Below, one piece after another: positions 1-11,395 of a DNA stretch of 64,000 bases; position 1 is the first letter of the stretch, and every line of letters begins with the position of its first letter. The notes beneath the pieces are model-generated. The model did not search any database and was not told the origin of the DNA. It saw only the letters and a program-made list of their open reading frames with translations. The position numbers were made by a program, and so were the translations under genes. Origin of the DNA: Acholoe squamosa (Eukaryota; Annelida; Polychaeta; Phyllodocida; Polynoidae); assembly GCA_949317995.1 (NCBI GenBank), contig OX439040.1:74993972-75057971 (forward strand), given 5' to 3'.

Positions 1-650
1 AAGGGCACAGTTCACCAGGGAGACCCACTAGAGTTTGTCTGGAGGCTGTTGCATAAAAGCTAAAGAGAGCACTAAGTAGGTACCCTCTCACGTTAAAAAG
101 GCACGCTCTGCCTCACTGTTCAACTTGTACTCACCACATTGGACTGAAAAGTCACCTGCCTTGTTTAAGAATAGTGTACATGTATTGCACAAACAGGTAC
201 CTTACTGTGTGACTCTTTTAAGAGCTCTTGTTTTGAGTAGCTATCATCTTCCTTGAAAGATACTTGTACCTGACTGACATGAGCACTTATGTGCAACACG
301 AAAGAAAAGTCAGGACTGAAAAGCAAGTGAATGCTGCAGGCGAGACACTTCTTATGCAAAACCAACTTTTCCCACATGTGCAAAACCCTCCTGGTGTCTG
401 TTTCTCACTGAATTAGTACAGTATCCAGGACTGTTGGAAATATCTACATAGAGTAAAGCCTAAAGCCAGTACACTGAAATCGTACCATGATCTATTCACA
501 GAATGTCTTCATGGTTAGTGACTACTAGTGTACATATTTGTAATAATTCATTATCTGTATGAATAGAAGGACTTGGACCACTTATTCTCAGATGTATATA
601 TACTATCTAAGGAGGCCACTCCATATTTCTAAGCCTTTATATCATGATAA
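1..650. other. No gene seen; unique-looking sequence
   Basis: Moderately AT-rich sequence with stops in all frames at short intervals. I see no splice-bounded exon, no RNA gene and no member of the repeat families described elsewhere in the window. Confidence 0.5.
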
Positions 651-890
651 CCCTTCATGGGTTGGTATTACATTAATGCATCACGCCCATTGTCGATATG
701 ATGCATGAATGCAGCCCTGGCGAGTAACTCAACAGGGCTACATTCATGCATCATACCGACCCTGCAGGGTTGAAACAGTCCCAGAGGGTCGGCATGATGT
801 ACCAATGAAGTGCTGGTGAGCAGATTCACCAGTACTTCCTTGGTGCATCATGATGACTAGTGGGCATGATGCACTCCTGCATTAGCCCTT
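651..890. mobile_element. Nested-palindrome element (NPE), near full-length copy
   Basis: This copy shows the whole family plan. It opens with a CCCTTcatggg end and words of type TGCATCA(T)GCCCATTG. Palindrome A follows (GCAGCCCTGGCGAG, then a return arm ending in CATTCATGCATCAT), then a central segment ACCCTGCAGGGT plus CCCAGAGGGTC. Palindrome B comes next (ATGAAGTGCTGGTGAG, return arm with TACTTCCTTGG), and then the outer words GGGCATGATGCACTCC and TGCATTAGCCC. There is no coding capacity, so it must be non-autonomous. It is best described as a MITE-like element built of three palindromes inside an inverted-repeat frame. The transposase superfamily is unknown. Confidence 0.8.
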
Positions 891-1080
891 CTGTACACAA
901 AGTAGCCCATATCACCATGTTAGTTAATGATGTTGTACCAGGTCAGCAGATCTACCATCATGTCACTCTGTATGATAAAGTGTGCTAACCCTCTGAGTTC
1001 TGAAATGGGCGTTAGGGAGAGGTCATTTCCTAGCAATGGGGTTGAGATGTTGTAATTCTGTTCGTATGTGTAGAAAACTT

Positions 1081-1245
1081 TCCTCCCCCCCCCCCATAGG
1101 GGTCTGAAATCTTTCCGCCCTCCCTGTTGTTCTATAGTTTTGGCCGGCTTATTGACTACAAAGGGGCAAAAGATTTTCTGCCCCCCACCTCCAACATGGA
1201 TCTGAGATTTTTTGTCCCCCCCCCCCCATCCGTTGTTAAAAAATG
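1081..1245. repeat. C-run repeat related to the F3 family
   Basis: It holds two runs of at least 12 C and ends with TTGTTAAAAAATGACG. That resembles the right end (TGTTGTTAAAAAATCAC) of the palindromic element at 1691-1963, so it is probably a diverged partial copy. Confidence 0.5.
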
Positions 1246-1261
1246 ACGAATCCCGTATTCA

Positions 1262-1385
1262 GGGATGGAAGTCTTCAGCGTTTCCCCTTTGATTTTGAAG
1301 GTCGAAAGTCCTATACAATACTATAAAACCTATCTACGGGTTCCAATTGACCATTTCAGGGATCTGCCTGCTCAGACACTTTCAA
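1262..1385 (+). repeat. F2 dispersed repeat copy
   Basis: It begins GGATGGAAGTCTTCA and has AAAGTCCTATACAATAC in the middle. It ends CATTTCAGGGATCTG followed by CTCAGACACTTTCA. The same ordered words recur at about 5403, 24205, 52515 and 57409, which defines a short non-coding interspersed repeat. Confidence 0.65.
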
Positions 1386-1690
1386 CCCCCCCCCCCACAT
1401 TTGAAGCACTACTATTATGTCCATCTTCTCAATTGTTGTAGGAATGTAGCCATCATGGGCTCCCCCATCAGGGCCCAATCCCGGGGACTCAATTCTTGCA
1501 TTATGCTCATCTTTGACTTTTTAAAGGGTGAAAGCACTATATGCCCTGTAAAGGGTTAACACATTATCTGTGTAAGTTACATAGGCTGTATAGAACGTAC
1601 AGATAGAGCTCAGGGCAATGTACGAGTGGTGGTATTTATGACAGAATAAGGCCACTGGAGTGGAGCTAACACCAATCATAGACTCTTAGG

Positions 1691-1963
1691 GAGTGATCAT
1701 TTTTTAACAACAGGGATGGGGGCTGGTGGGTTTGAGGGGGGTCAGAATTTTTTCAATTCCTTGACCAGAGGGGGTCAGAATTCTTTCGCCCCCTTGACTA
1801 AGGGGGGTAAAAATAATTTCACCTGTTTTCAGTGAAAAAGCCCGCACGTTAGTATAGGTTAAAAGGGCGCTTTTCGCCTCCCGAGGGGGGGCCAACATTT
1901 CTTTTGTGTGTCCGCATGCAAACCCACCAGCCCCCCACCCTCCCTGTTGTTAAAAAATCACTC
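1691..1963. mobile_element. Palindromic G-rich MITE (F3 family)
   Basis: The termini are long inverted repeats: GAGTGATCATTTTTTAACAA on the left mirrors TGTTGTTAAAAAATCACTC on the right, and GGGGGCTGGTGGGTTTG mirrors AAACCCACCAGCCCCC. The core repeats GGGGTCAGAATT twice. CTTAG lies just outside each end and may be a target duplication. There is no open frame of useful size. Relatives occur at 1081-1245 and 24890-25215. Confidence 0.75.
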
Positions 1964-2555
1964 ACTTAGTAACCACGGAACATGTACTGTCCAATTTTGT
2001 CCTCAGTATGCAGTGTATATGAAAAGTTCTTCACCTTGCAGGCCATTTCGTCCAGTAGATTTCATCATTCCGCAGACCCCAATTGATTTTTGCAGGACCG
2101 GATACCTTAAGATTATAATTGTCAGGAAAGAGATAATGAAAAACAAGAATTAACTCATATTTGAATCATTTAACTTAACAGATAGTAGTGTCTATTGTTT
2201 ATACTTAAAAACCATATAAATGGTCCTGTCGGCAGGCCGTTAAAACCAAAATGCAGCCCGAAGTTCCAGAGAATACAGTTAGACATTTGGTCCTGTAGTC
2301 TGGTAATTACCACGGGCCCGGCAGCGATTTTGCTGGCAAAACCCGCTGCAAGCTTTCGAATTTCTGTTTATATAAATAAATATTGTACATCTTACACATT
2401 CTCCTAGCCATCCCCAGTTTGCCCTGAATGAGATCCTCTTTGTTATATTTTATGAGGAAATATGTTCAGTGTCAGGGGAAAAATTCTGTAGGACTTATGT
2501 AACTACATTATGTATTTACAAAGGAATATACTTGAAAGAACTCTATTTCACTTCT
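1964..2555. other. No gene seen
   Basis: AT-rich sequence with only short spurious frames, none bounded by convincing splice sites. Confidence 0.4.
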
Positions 2556-2559
2556 TCAT

Positions 2560-2765
2560 GGTTACCACGCATCATGGAAAGTCATGGAAAGTCACTGAAT
2601 TTCTGAAAATTTCTTCTTGTGTCATGGCAAGTCATGGAAAATGGGAAAACTCAATATTGTTTGGATGTCAACCCTAATAATGTCCAAATATAGTTTAAAA
2701 AAATATCATAGAAAATTTAGATTTTTGTCATGGAAAGTCAAGGAATTTGAGTCTGGGGATTTTGT
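2560..2765 (+). repeat. F5 'gtcatggaaagtcatgg' repeat
   Basis: GTCATGGAAAGTCA-type words recur near 2570, 2625 and 2730 around an AT-rich middle. Related 'gtcagggaaa' words occur at 6640-7030, 57955-58060 and 58395-58460. It is a degenerate dispersed repeat, not coding. Confidence 0.5.
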
Positions 2766-2936
2766 GGTCTGTTATGATCCCACTGTGAGTGAGTTAGCAG
2801 ACTAGGCCAAGGCAAGTAGGGGGCGTATGATGTAGGAGGGGTGGGGGAGGCATTCAGTAGTCGGCAAACTACTCACTATGAGGTCTGGGAACTCTGTGTG
2901 GTGTGAGGAGCATGTGTGTGAGCTGGTGCCTGTGTT

Positions 2937-3066
2937 CTTAACACTCTGAGGGTCATGCCATGCTGCTGGACTCGTGATCCTTGATCAGTTTCAAGGATCA
3001 CAGTTGATGCACTGTACTGAAGCATCATGCTGACAATTTGGGAATGTGTCAACCCTCGAGTCAGCA
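2937..3066. mobile_element. Degenerate NPE fragment
   Basis: It contains TTAACACTCTGAGGGTCATG, GAAGCATCATGCTGAC and GGAATGTGTCAACCCTC. These correspond to the B-arm end and central segment of the NPE, with much decay. Confidence 0.45.
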
Positions 3067-3253
3067 TATTGTATAAAAGTATGTATGCTAGCCCTGCCTA
3101 CTACATGACATTGTATAGTTACTGTGTTACTGAGATACAAGCACTATGCCCCGGCCACTTAGCATTTACAAGTTTACCTTTACTGAGAGTAAGGGTGCAT
3201 CTTATACGTGAGGAAAAAAATGTATAGAATAGCACTGAAGTTTCATTGTCAAG

Positions 3254-3400
3254 CAGTGGCGCATCCAGGGTTTTGAAAAGGAGGTGGTGCGCCCCTTCAT
3301 TTGCCCTTACTTCTGGCTAAATTTTAGACTTTGATGAGCCAAATAAACTCCAAAGTGCATGAATAGGGAGGGGGCACGCCCCCATCTAAAGCCGCCACTG
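3254..3400. mobile_element. Short MITE with CAGTGGCG terminal inverted repeats
   Basis: It starts CAGTGGCGCATCCAGGG and ends GCCGCCACTG, an inverted terminal repeat of about 8-10 bp. Inside are further mirrored words (GTGCGCCCC and GGGGCACGCCCCC). It is 147 bp and non-coding. CAGTGGCG-type ends are common among non-autonomous cut-and-paste DNA transposons, but the superfamily cannot be fixed here. Confidence 0.65.
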
Positions 3401-4340
3401 CCATGATCAAGATTCCCCTCAACTCTTATACACAGGGTGCGCCTTACGGTATATTCAAAGAACCACGGTACAGTCAAGTACCATGCAACGCTAAAAGGAC
3501 GAGACGTGTGTGTGTTGGGGGGGGGGGGGTGAGGAGGTTATTATGTGGATTTGTTGCCGCTGGTTACCATGGTAATAGTGATAAGGACGGCACTGGGTTA
3601 GTCTGTGGCACCTGCACTCAGACTCCTGCTGAACTTGTGAGTACTGGCCGAACAGCTGAAGACTGCCTGCATAGCAAAAGACTCCCGGCATGCCAACCTT
3701 GCTGGTGCAAGGCAATCCGCTGTAATAGCCAGAGAGGATGCTATATTTCATGAAATAGAAATATTATATCTTTATGTACTGAAAATAGATCTTGAATAAG
3801 GGTCTGTCGTCTAAGTAGAACCCCATAAAAGTTTCTACCCAACTTAAAACTTGATACTTCTATTGCCCATTGTTCTACATCATGTAGACACCTTCAAATC
3901 ATGCCTCCTCATTGGTCAATTTAAACTATCATATTCTACAAAGGAAGTTATGCATTTCAAAATCTTGTCACAAAGATTCCTAAGGAGAGAGAAGTAAACT
4001 GACATTTTCTTTTAAATATGGCGGGGTGTGGGACTTCAAAAATTACAGAAAAGGGGGCTGTATTTTCACCATTGTTATAAATATCTACTATCCCTAGGGA
4101 CTGCTTTACAAGTTGTAAGCTATTCTACATGTACACAATAGGGATAGCTGACCTGGATCTGGTAGAAAACAGTAATCTCAAATCTGTAAGAGCAGCCTGG
4201 ATTAAAGGCACCAATATATACATACAGACCCTTTATACATAGAGGATTAAATGCCTCTCCTTAGGCATTACTCAATGGGGATTAGTGTAGGAGGGGGGAT
4301 GAGGGTAGCCAGAAACCCTCACTAAGGAGGTCATGGCATT
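3401..4340. other. No gene supported; G-run and short frames
   Basis: A 116-codon frame at 3403-3753 crosses a G-run and a degenerate F4-like word (TTATACACAGGGTGCGCC). It has no recognisable domain and no convincing splice context, so I do not call it a gene. The rest is AT-rich intronic or intergenic type sequence. Confidence 0.4.
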
Positions 4341-4580
4341 GAGCCCTTTGAATGTCGCATAGTGCATTAATGCATCATGCCCATTGGTCGGCATGATGTA
4401 TAAATGCAGCCCTGGTGAGTAACTCGCCAGGGCTACATTCATGCATCATGCCAATCCTATGGGATTGATATATGACTGATGGGGCACCATAATGCTCCAA
4501 TGCAGTGCTGACAAGCATGATGCTCAAATGAAGTGCTAGCTAGTAGACTCTGTAGCAGAGTATTGGCACATCGTGATGTT
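4341..4580. mobile_element. NPE copy
   Basis: It opens CCCTTTGAATGTCGCATAG and TGCATTAATGCATCATGCCC. Palindrome A (GCAGCCCTGGTGAG with return CTCGCCAGGGCTACATTC) is clear. The central segment is rearranged, and the B region has two half-arms (AATGCAGTGCTGAC and AATGAAGTGCTAG). Confidence 0.7.
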
Positions 4581-4691
4581 CAATTTGAGAATGAGTGAGT
4601 AGATATTTAACTCATGCCATCGCGGCAGGGAATATCATATTCAGTGGAAAAAATATATGCAGAAATCAACTGGTTTGTGTTTTTTCCCCAT

Positions 4692-4855
4692 CTTGACAAG
4701 TAACTCGCCATAGGGCTACATTCATGCATCATGCAAACCCTGCAGGGCTGATGCACTCCTGGCAGTTTGACATGATGCAAATGATGTGCTGGTAGGCAGA
4801 CTCGCCTGCACTTCATTGGTGTATCATGCCGACCAAGGACCATGAACTTGGAGGG
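4692..4855. mobile_element. NPE partial copy
   Basis: It begins inside palindrome A (AAGTAACTCGCCATAGGGCT), runs through CATGCATCATGCAAACC and the central ACCCTGCAGGGCTGATG, and then palindrome B. It ends with GACCAAGGACCATGAAC and TTGGAGGG, which is the beta-type end. Confidence 0.7.
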
Positions 4856-5402
4856 TCTTGCCAAAAGATAATGAAGAAAAACCTCTGAACATTTTTTTCA
4901 GAGTGTAACGTGCAGGGCGTAACTCATTTTCACAGTATTAACAAATGACTAGAGCAAATACATAGAAGAAACACTCTTTGAGTTCTAGTAGTAAGAAATG
5001 TGCATCTTCCATATAAATGAGTAAATGAGATTTTATTAAGCAATACCAAAATGTGCATGTTTCGTATTTTGGTTCTTTTTGGCAAGAACCTCCAGGAGGC
5101 ATCATGTGCTACTTGAAGGGTAGACGTGTGGTGGCCTACTTAGGGTGTTTACACTGGAGGAACCTCCTCCAAGACCTGAGGGTGCTTTAGTTTACGGATC
5201 CCCACCCATGGACCATGGAGGAGGCTTGCCCTTGGTACATTGTAACATGGAAATACTAGGGTTTGACTTTCCTAAAAACGTATTCAGTGCTTTATATGAT
5301 CTCTACGTACCTACTCCAAAACCTTGCGTATAAGGTGAACCAGGGCGAATCGACATATCACACAAAATTACAAAAGGCATTCACGGGATTGATTTTGTCA
5401 AC
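4856..5402. other. No gene seen
   Basis: Only short frames. A degenerate F4 word (CTTGCGTATAAGGTGAACC) lies near 5320. Confidence 0.4.
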
Positions 5403-5545
5403 AGAGATGGAAGTCTTCAAGGATGTCCCTAATTTCAAGGATTTTCAAGTTTCAAAGCCCTATATTTTCATATATACAAAATCAATGTCTAAATGGGTTC
5501 TTATGGAGCATTTCAGGGAATTGGCCTTGGTGACATTCAAACCTG
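5403..5545 (+). repeat. F2 dispersed repeat copy
   Basis: GATGGAAGTCTTCAAGGATG, AAGGATTTTCAAGTTTCAAA and CATTTCAGGGAATTGG occur in the order that defines this family. The overlapping short frame is incidental. Confidence 0.65.
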
Positions 5546-5757
5546 TTTTGAGCAGTTTGATGTTATTGTGATATGACACTGCCCTAATATGAGATTAGGG
5601 AATTCAATAGGTTGCAGTTAGGTCTAGTTTTGCATATACGCCACACCCTTTGCTGGAGAAGGTATCATAGTATGAAATGCAGTTTTGAATTCCAATCCTA
5701 GCTGAAAGCTATATCTACATACAATGAGTCTTGAGAATCTGTGCTTGATACTCCCTC

Positions 5758-6245
5758 TGTAGACTTGTATTCAGCCTTCAGTGAAAAGTTATTATATGGT
5801 ATATAATAATTATATGGTATATAATAATGTGTAGACTTGTACTAAACCTTCGGTGCAAGGTTAATGATATGGTATATATGTAGACTTGTACTAAGCCTTC
5901 AGTGCAAGGTTAATGATATGGTATATATGTAGACTTGTACTAAGCCTTCAGTGCAAGGTTAATGATATGGTATATATGTAGACTTGTACTAAGCCTTCAG
6001 TGCAAGGTTAATGATATGGTATATATGTAGACTTGTACTAAGCCTTCAGTGCAAGGTTAATGATATGGTATATATGTAGACTTGTACTAAGCCTTCAGTG
6101 CAAGGTTAATGATATGGTATATATGTAGACTTGTACTAAGCCTTCAGTGCAAGGTTAATGATATGGTATATATGTAAGGTTGCACTAAGCCTTCAGTGCA
6201 AGGTATTGTATGGTATATGATATGTGTAGACTTGTACCAAGCCTT
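5758..6245 (+). repeat. 49-bp minisatellite, about 8-9 units
   Basis: Units of 49 bp starting GTAGACTTGTACTAAGCCTT and containing TCAGTGCAAGG and ATGATATGGTATATAT. Central units are almost identical and edge units diverged. It ends about 60 bp upstream of candidate exon 1. A link to promoter function is only positional. Confidence 0.9.
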
Positions 6246-6305
6246 CAATGCAGAGTAATTTGTGTAGCCTTTTACTTACCTACCTTTTTGTACTGTTCTC
6301 TTCAG

Positions 6306-6365
6306 GTACGACGGGCTGGTGTGGAGGGATGATGTCTGCTTCCTGAATTGTGTGTGATGACAACG
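6306..6365 (+). CDS. Candidate exon 1 with start codon (unknown gene)
   Basis: A strong acceptor (TTTGTACTGTTCTCTTCAG) precedes the exon and a donor (ACG/GTAAGAAAG) follows. The last nine exon bases read ATG ACA ACG, giving Met-Thr-Thr in phase 0. The ATG has G at -3. A tiny upstream frame (ATGATGTCTGCTTCCTGA, 6329-6346) lies in the same exon. If real, it is mostly 5' untranslated and is joined over a 6.2 kb intron to 12588. Support rests on splice signals and phase only. I do not recognise the protein. A chance exon is possible. Confidence 0.4.
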
Positions 6366-6440
6366 GTAAGAAAGATTCTTCTATTAGATAAGGGAGGAAC
6401 CTCCTCTTGGAATCTCTCTCATAGTTATTGTTAGACATCG

Positions 6441-6562
6441 CCCTTTATCTCATTAGGGGCTGGTGATGCATTAATGTATCATTGCCCATTGGTTCTCATG
6501 ATGCAGGAATGTAGTATTCTCGCCAGCACTTCTTTGGCGCATCATGATAACCAATGGAGATG
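6441..6562. mobile_element. NPE, internally deleted copy
   Basis: It opens CCCTTTATCTCATTAGGGGC, then GATGCATTAATGTATCATTG and CCCATTGGTTCTCATGATGC. It jumps to CTCGCCAGCACTTC and GGCGCATCATGATAACC. Palindrome A and the centre are missing. Confidence 0.65.
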
Positions 6563-6629
6563 AAAGAGGTAATATTAATTAAGGGCCTATTAATGCTAAT
6601 ATTGCATGATTCACTAACATATCACTTAA

Positions 6630-7030
6630 TTCCCTCTGACAGGTAAGTCAGGGAAGATGAATTAGCCAGGGAAAATCAGAGAAAGTCAGGATTCTCATTA
6701 AATTTTGTCACGAGTCAGGCAGGTAGGGAGCATCTGCCAAAATGTACCATGTGTGTTTATAATTAAGGCAAATCTCTACAGCGGGATTCAAGAAATAATT
6801 CCAAGTACAGTGACTTTTTCTGAAAGTTGATATTTTTAATTCTGATCGAAAGTTTACAGTGGCATTTGGGATTTCTGTTCTACCTAGGACTTTAATAATT
6901 GATTTCAGTTAAAATGTTGGTTAGTCATATTCCTGGGTCATGTCCTTTGGTCAGCGAATTCGGTCCCATCTTCTTTTGGTCAGGAAGAGTTAGGACAAGT
7001 CAGACAATTCTGATCAGAGATTCTTGTGGC
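6630..7030 (+). repeat. F5-like 'gtcagggaa' repeat region
   Basis: Scattered words such as CAGGTAAGTCAGGGAAGATG, AGAAAGTCAGGATTC and GACAAGTCAGACAATTCTG indicate a degenerate member of the F5 family within the first intron of the candidate gene. Confidence 0.35.
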
Positions 7031-7199
7031 AGTTACTGCAGTTAACCATGCCTGGGGGTGTTTCAGCATTTAGAACTAAAAAATAAAATACAAAAAAGGC
7101 AGGTTCACAGACTCTTTGTGAGTACCAGACTCCTTAACCTGGATGTAGGAGAGTAGGAGCAGCATCTTCCCAGACTCACACCCTGCCCCCATGCAGCAC

Positions 7200-7440
7200 A
7201 AGAAACTGGTGATTTATGTCGCCTTTCTACTCACAGGGCCCCAGACGGGTAGAATCGACAGGGGGACAAGGCCACCTTGTCCCCCTGGGGTTGACAGTCA
7301 AAGGGCAATGCTGCTTCTTAAATGTGACAAGGAGGCAAGGTCGCTTCCTAAATTGAACAAGCGGACAAATTCAGTTTTAAATTCAACAAGGGAACAAGAG
7401 CATTTGTTTAAAGTCTACAAGGGACATTGGACCCCCTGTC
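7200..7440 (+). repeat. Degenerate ~35-bp tandem repeat with a hairpin
   Basis: A perfect 11-bp stem (GGGGGACAAGG / CCTTGTCCCCC, 7261-7285) is followed by about four loosely related units of type AAATTCAACAAGGGAACAAG. The frame across it (7191-7478) shows no domain and is probably incidental. Confidence 0.45.
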
Positions 7441-7505
7441 TAGGACCCCTTCTGAAGCAGGCGGCAGCTCTGTGCTAGCACACACATTAGCTAAGCATAT
7501 TTAAA

Positions 7506-7735
7506 CCATTAAGGGCCGCTGATGCAATAATGCATCATGCCCATTGGTCGTCATGATGCATGAATGTAGCCCTGGCTAGTAACTCGCCAAGACCGCATTC
7601 AAGCATTATGCTAAGCCTGCAGGGGCGATTTCCTTATCAGCGCTGGCGAGCCGTCTCACTAGCACTTAATTGAGGCATCATTCCGACCAATGGGCATGAT
7701 GCATCCCTGCATCAGCGTTCCTCAAAGCATTAAGG
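7506..7735. mobile_element. NPE copy, full span
   Basis: It opens CATTAAGGGCCGCTGATGC and CATCATGCCCATTGGTCG. Palindrome A is mutated (GTAGCCCTGGCTAG / CTCGCCAAGACCGCATTC). The B left arm is partly lost. It ends CCGACCAATGGGCATGATGC, ATCAGCGTTCCTC. A second partial NPE end of beta type (AAGGACCGTGTGGTGATTTG through ATGCAGTGCCAGCGAG) abuts it at 7731-7815. Confidence 0.75.
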
Positions 7736-7815
7736 ACCGTGTGGTGATTTGGTGCACTTTGTCCTATTTGTTTGCATGATGAAACAATGCAGTGCCAGCG
7801 AGTAGGTCAATGGTA

Positions 7816-8480
7816 AAGGTTCATGAGAATTGGTCTGAGTGAGGGTTATGTTGTTATAGAGAGATTTGTTTTGATTTACATTTATTTGCACAAAATAATG
7901 ATTAGTTATCTTATCACTTAGGATGCTGGAACTGACAATGAAATACGGGATAGGGTTATCGCACGGGGGTGCAATACGGGCTTCCTTGGTTACGCCTGTA
8001 GCTCATAGGTTTAGAAGGGATAATAGCTACAAAAATAGCCCAAAGGAAAGGCCCCAGTATAATGTCATTGTCAGACGTAGGAAAAGGAATTATCTAAAAT
8101 GAAATTCTAGGTTTCCATTTGATTGATGACTTAGTGCTTCACTCTAGAATAGCCTAGAAATCACTAACTTGTACAAATCCCTCCAAAAAGGATAGAAAAT
8201 GCTATGATTCCCAGTTTTAATCATGGCAATAGCTACATCTTATTAAATCTTCAAAGTGATAGTCCCACTTTTTATCATCTTTATATGGAACTTTTTACCT
8301 TAATGGAATACCAAAAGGTCCAATTCATATCCTAACCACACACACTCAGAATGTGGAACTATTCCTGATTGGTCGGCTATTTTACCACGTGACCTCTATC
8401 TGAATTCCTCGGCTGGTCCCCGGCTTGTGTATCAACCCAAGCTTTATAACCCTAGCTTTCGAGAGGCCATATTGACCTAA
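7816..8480. other. No gene seen
   Basis: AT-rich intron-like sequence without supported features. Confidence 0.4.
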
Positions 8481-8734
8481 CCCTTTAAGGGCCGCTGATG
8501 CAGGAGTGCATCATACCCATTGGTCGGTATGATGCACCAATGAACTGCTGGCGAGACTGCTCACCAGCACTTCATTGGAGCATCATGCTGACCCTCTGGG
8601 AGTCTATCAATCCTATCAATCCTGTAGGGTCACCATGATGCATAGATACAGCCCTGGCGAGTTACGCACCAGGGCTGTATCCATGCATGCATCCTGGTTG
8701 GCATGATTCAATAATGCATCATTGGCCCTTAAAG
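8481..8734. mobile_element. NPE copy with compensated palindrome A
   Basis: It runs from CCCTTTAAGGGCCGCTGATG to GGCCCTTAAAGAG, so both outer inverted ends are present. The order of palindromes is B then A, the reverse of the copy at 651. Arm A reads ATACAGCCCTGG and its return arm CCAGGGCTGTAT: both differ from the family (TGCAGCCC / GGGCTGCA) but still match each other. Confidence 0.85.
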
Positions 8735-9100
8735 AGCTAGGCTTGGTATACAGGAAATAAAAGTTCAGGCCCTCCCCCCTCCAGGACCAACTGCAGCCAA
8801 CCTGCCTGGGCTGGAGCCTATGGTGGGGTGCCCCACTTGACATGATAAATATTTACCCTTAGATTAAGCGATTATCTGGGGCAGATTATCCGGTGGGGTC
8901 GTTGGGGGTAGGGATCATATATACCGGTGTGCCCGTGGAGAGTGGTTGAGGGGGCGGAGGCCGGGCATGGCAGTGGTGATGGACTGAATCTGAAGGGTGA
9001 AGTGGGTTGTCTTTGCATTGTCAGGTAATTTTTTCTTTGTATTCTGTCAGATATATCTTTTTTCCCCTCTCCCTCTCTCCTGTCTTTCACGTGCTCGGTA
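8735..9100. other. No gene seen
   Basis: Mixed sequence leading into a CT-rich tract. No supported feature. Confidence 0.35.
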
Positions 9101-9110
9101 TCTGTCCACC

Positions 9111-9164
<54 letters not shown>

Positions 9165-9480
9165 CTCTCTCTCTGTTCTCTGCGTGTTTCTGTCTCTCAG
9201 ACTCTCTGTCTCTGTCCATCCCTTTCTTTCTCCCTCTCTCACTCTTTCTGTCTCCTTCTCTCACTCTCTCCCTCTCCTATATGTACCCCTGACACACACA
9301 CTATACATCTCTCTCTCCCTCTTTCTCTCTCTCGTTCTCTCTCCCTCTGTCGCTGCTTACTCCCTCTTTTCGCCCCCCACCCATCCAATCTTCCTTCCTG
9401 TCTGTATCTCAATATCTCTGTCTCTCTGTCCCTGTTTCTCTCTCTCCCCCCCCCACCCTTCTCTCTCTCACACACACCCA
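9101..9480 (+). repeat. CT-rich microsatellite tract
   Basis: A long pure (CT)n run near 9115-9155 is followed by about 320 bp of CT-rich, C-rich and short CA-rich sequence. The serine/leucine-rich frames over it are translation artefacts of the repeat. Confidence 0.9.
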
Positions 9481-11285
9481 CCCCTACCTACCAGTACATT
9501 CTATGGGTGTATGCATGCACAACCACAAGGTATTCTCACGCTATTCAGGATCGATGTATTGCCTTAAGCTTGCTATCATTATATCTCTATAGACTTATAG
9601 CCACATTACCCACTATACAGGCCTAGATTAGGCTGTGGGTGTTTAAAGCTAACAGTTTACCTACAGATAAGTACAGGTAAAAATAGCCTGTTACAGTATA
9701 ACTCAAATAGCCTCTAGGCAATAATGTATGTAGTACTTCAATATGGAGGTAGCATTGCTAGATCTCATACAACTCTGTAACATTGTGTTTATGTGCCAGG
9801 GTTTGACAAAGCACCTGTTTTGTATAGGGACAGGGGGTAAACCATCCATCTAAACCTATAGCTCACATAGCCATTATCAGCTGGGGGCCGCCATTAGACC
9901 CCGACGGCACTATGACTAACACCTTCAGCCCCCGACTCCACAGTATATGCCAGGGATGCCTCCCATTGGTCAATAATACAATAGCCATGTGCCGTATAGG
10001 CGCGGGTGCGGTTATTCGAGATGATGCATAATGATTATGAATTATTGCTCTACCTATTTGGCAGTATATAAATGAGGTATGAATATAACTGCACTGGGAA
10101 TAGCAATATAAAAAGTACAGGAACATGGTGTTTTGAAACATTATCAGAGATTACCACTCACTGGCTGACGAAACAAAAGGAACAGAAAACTTATGAAGAG
10201 AACGCAAACCTTATGAACATTTTTTCCAACATTTTTTCACATGGCACCTTTTCACTAGGAAAATACCGTGTTAAGAAATCTTCAATTTAAAACCAGGAAT
10301 TCCTTGTTAACTTGTAAAATAGACATCTCTGGATCTTGCAGCTCTCAATGTGTTTAATTAACACTTTTATAATTGTAACCTTTTAATTTAGTTTAGTCAT
10401 CAAAGGTTATACATCATATGATATTTACACATCTGGTTTTGCTAACCTGTACACTTAAGCCTGAGGAATGTGATTTTGTGAAAGGCAAAATAACTTTTAA
10501 AGAACCTCATTGCATTGGAAAGAAATCTTTATGATTTATATAATAATTTATGAAGGCAATGCCCTGTGGCCATGAATGTATAGTATACTAATATAGAACA
10601 CACTGTTCCCAGTCCTGCTGGTCATATATAACTGTATATAATGTGGATCTGTCTGGTCCCTTGCTGACCTGGCCGTCATGAAGGTCCTAACCTATAACGT
10701 CCCCTGCCTGCGGACATGCTGATCTCTATATAGAGTTCTAATGGGTCATACTGTGGAGGCCACCATTTTGTCCCTGCAATATTGTCCCCCGAAGGGAACC
10801 TAAGTGGCCATTTCAGAGATTTTTGTGCTCCCACCTCTGTCTATATAAGTTCCCCTTTTCCTTGATACTTTTTCAGGTTTTTAGATATGGTAGTCTGTGA
10901 GTCCCCTTTATAGACACCATGCAGAGGCCTTAGCCTTAGGTACATCCACTGTATATGTAGCAGGACATACCCCTATAGCCTGTATATTGAGGAATGCGGG
11001 TAGGTCAGCAGGCATTGTGTATCCAGGTAGACAGGTATGCTCACAGCTCAGCCATTCACCGACAGGTTAAAGTATACCCACAGGCTATAGAAGGTAGACT
11101 CACCATGCTTCGACCCATGTACTTCCATGTAAGAGGACATTTCTTCACAGATACAGGGGACGAGTTCAGGCTATATCGGACATCCCAGAAAAATTGTCTG
11201 TGAAGGCATTATGGCGGTATGGTATCTCTCTAAATGCCTTTTAAGCCCTCGACCAAATGGCCAAAAAAATAAGACCAAATGGTGC
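9481..11285. other. No gene seen (1.8 kb)
   Basis: Unremarkable intron-like sequence. The short frames at 10072-10290 and 10994-11203 have no domain content and no splice support. Confidence 0.4.
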
Positions 11286-11289
11286 CCCC

Positions 11290-11395
11290 AGAATTACGGA
11301 CTTTGGTTGTCTTGATGTACCAATGCAGTGCTGTTGAGTCCCTCTCAGATGTGTATCGATTCTGTTGTGTCGGAGTGTGGCATCAATGCAGGTCC
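11290..11395. mobile_element. Degenerate NPE fragment
   Basis: TTGTCTTGATGTACCAATGC, AGTGCTGTTGAGTC and a later CATCAATGCAG match the left arm of palindrome B and its flank. The rest is lost. Confidence 0.45.

Noticed and set aside
3403-3753. 116-codon + frame with several Cys residues
   Set aside because: Runs through a G-run that gives a Gly stretch; Cys spacing fits no family I know; opposite-strand frame is equally open.
8872-9626. Frames rich in Ser/Leu or Arg/Glu
   Set aside because: Encoded by the CT/GA microsatellite tract.
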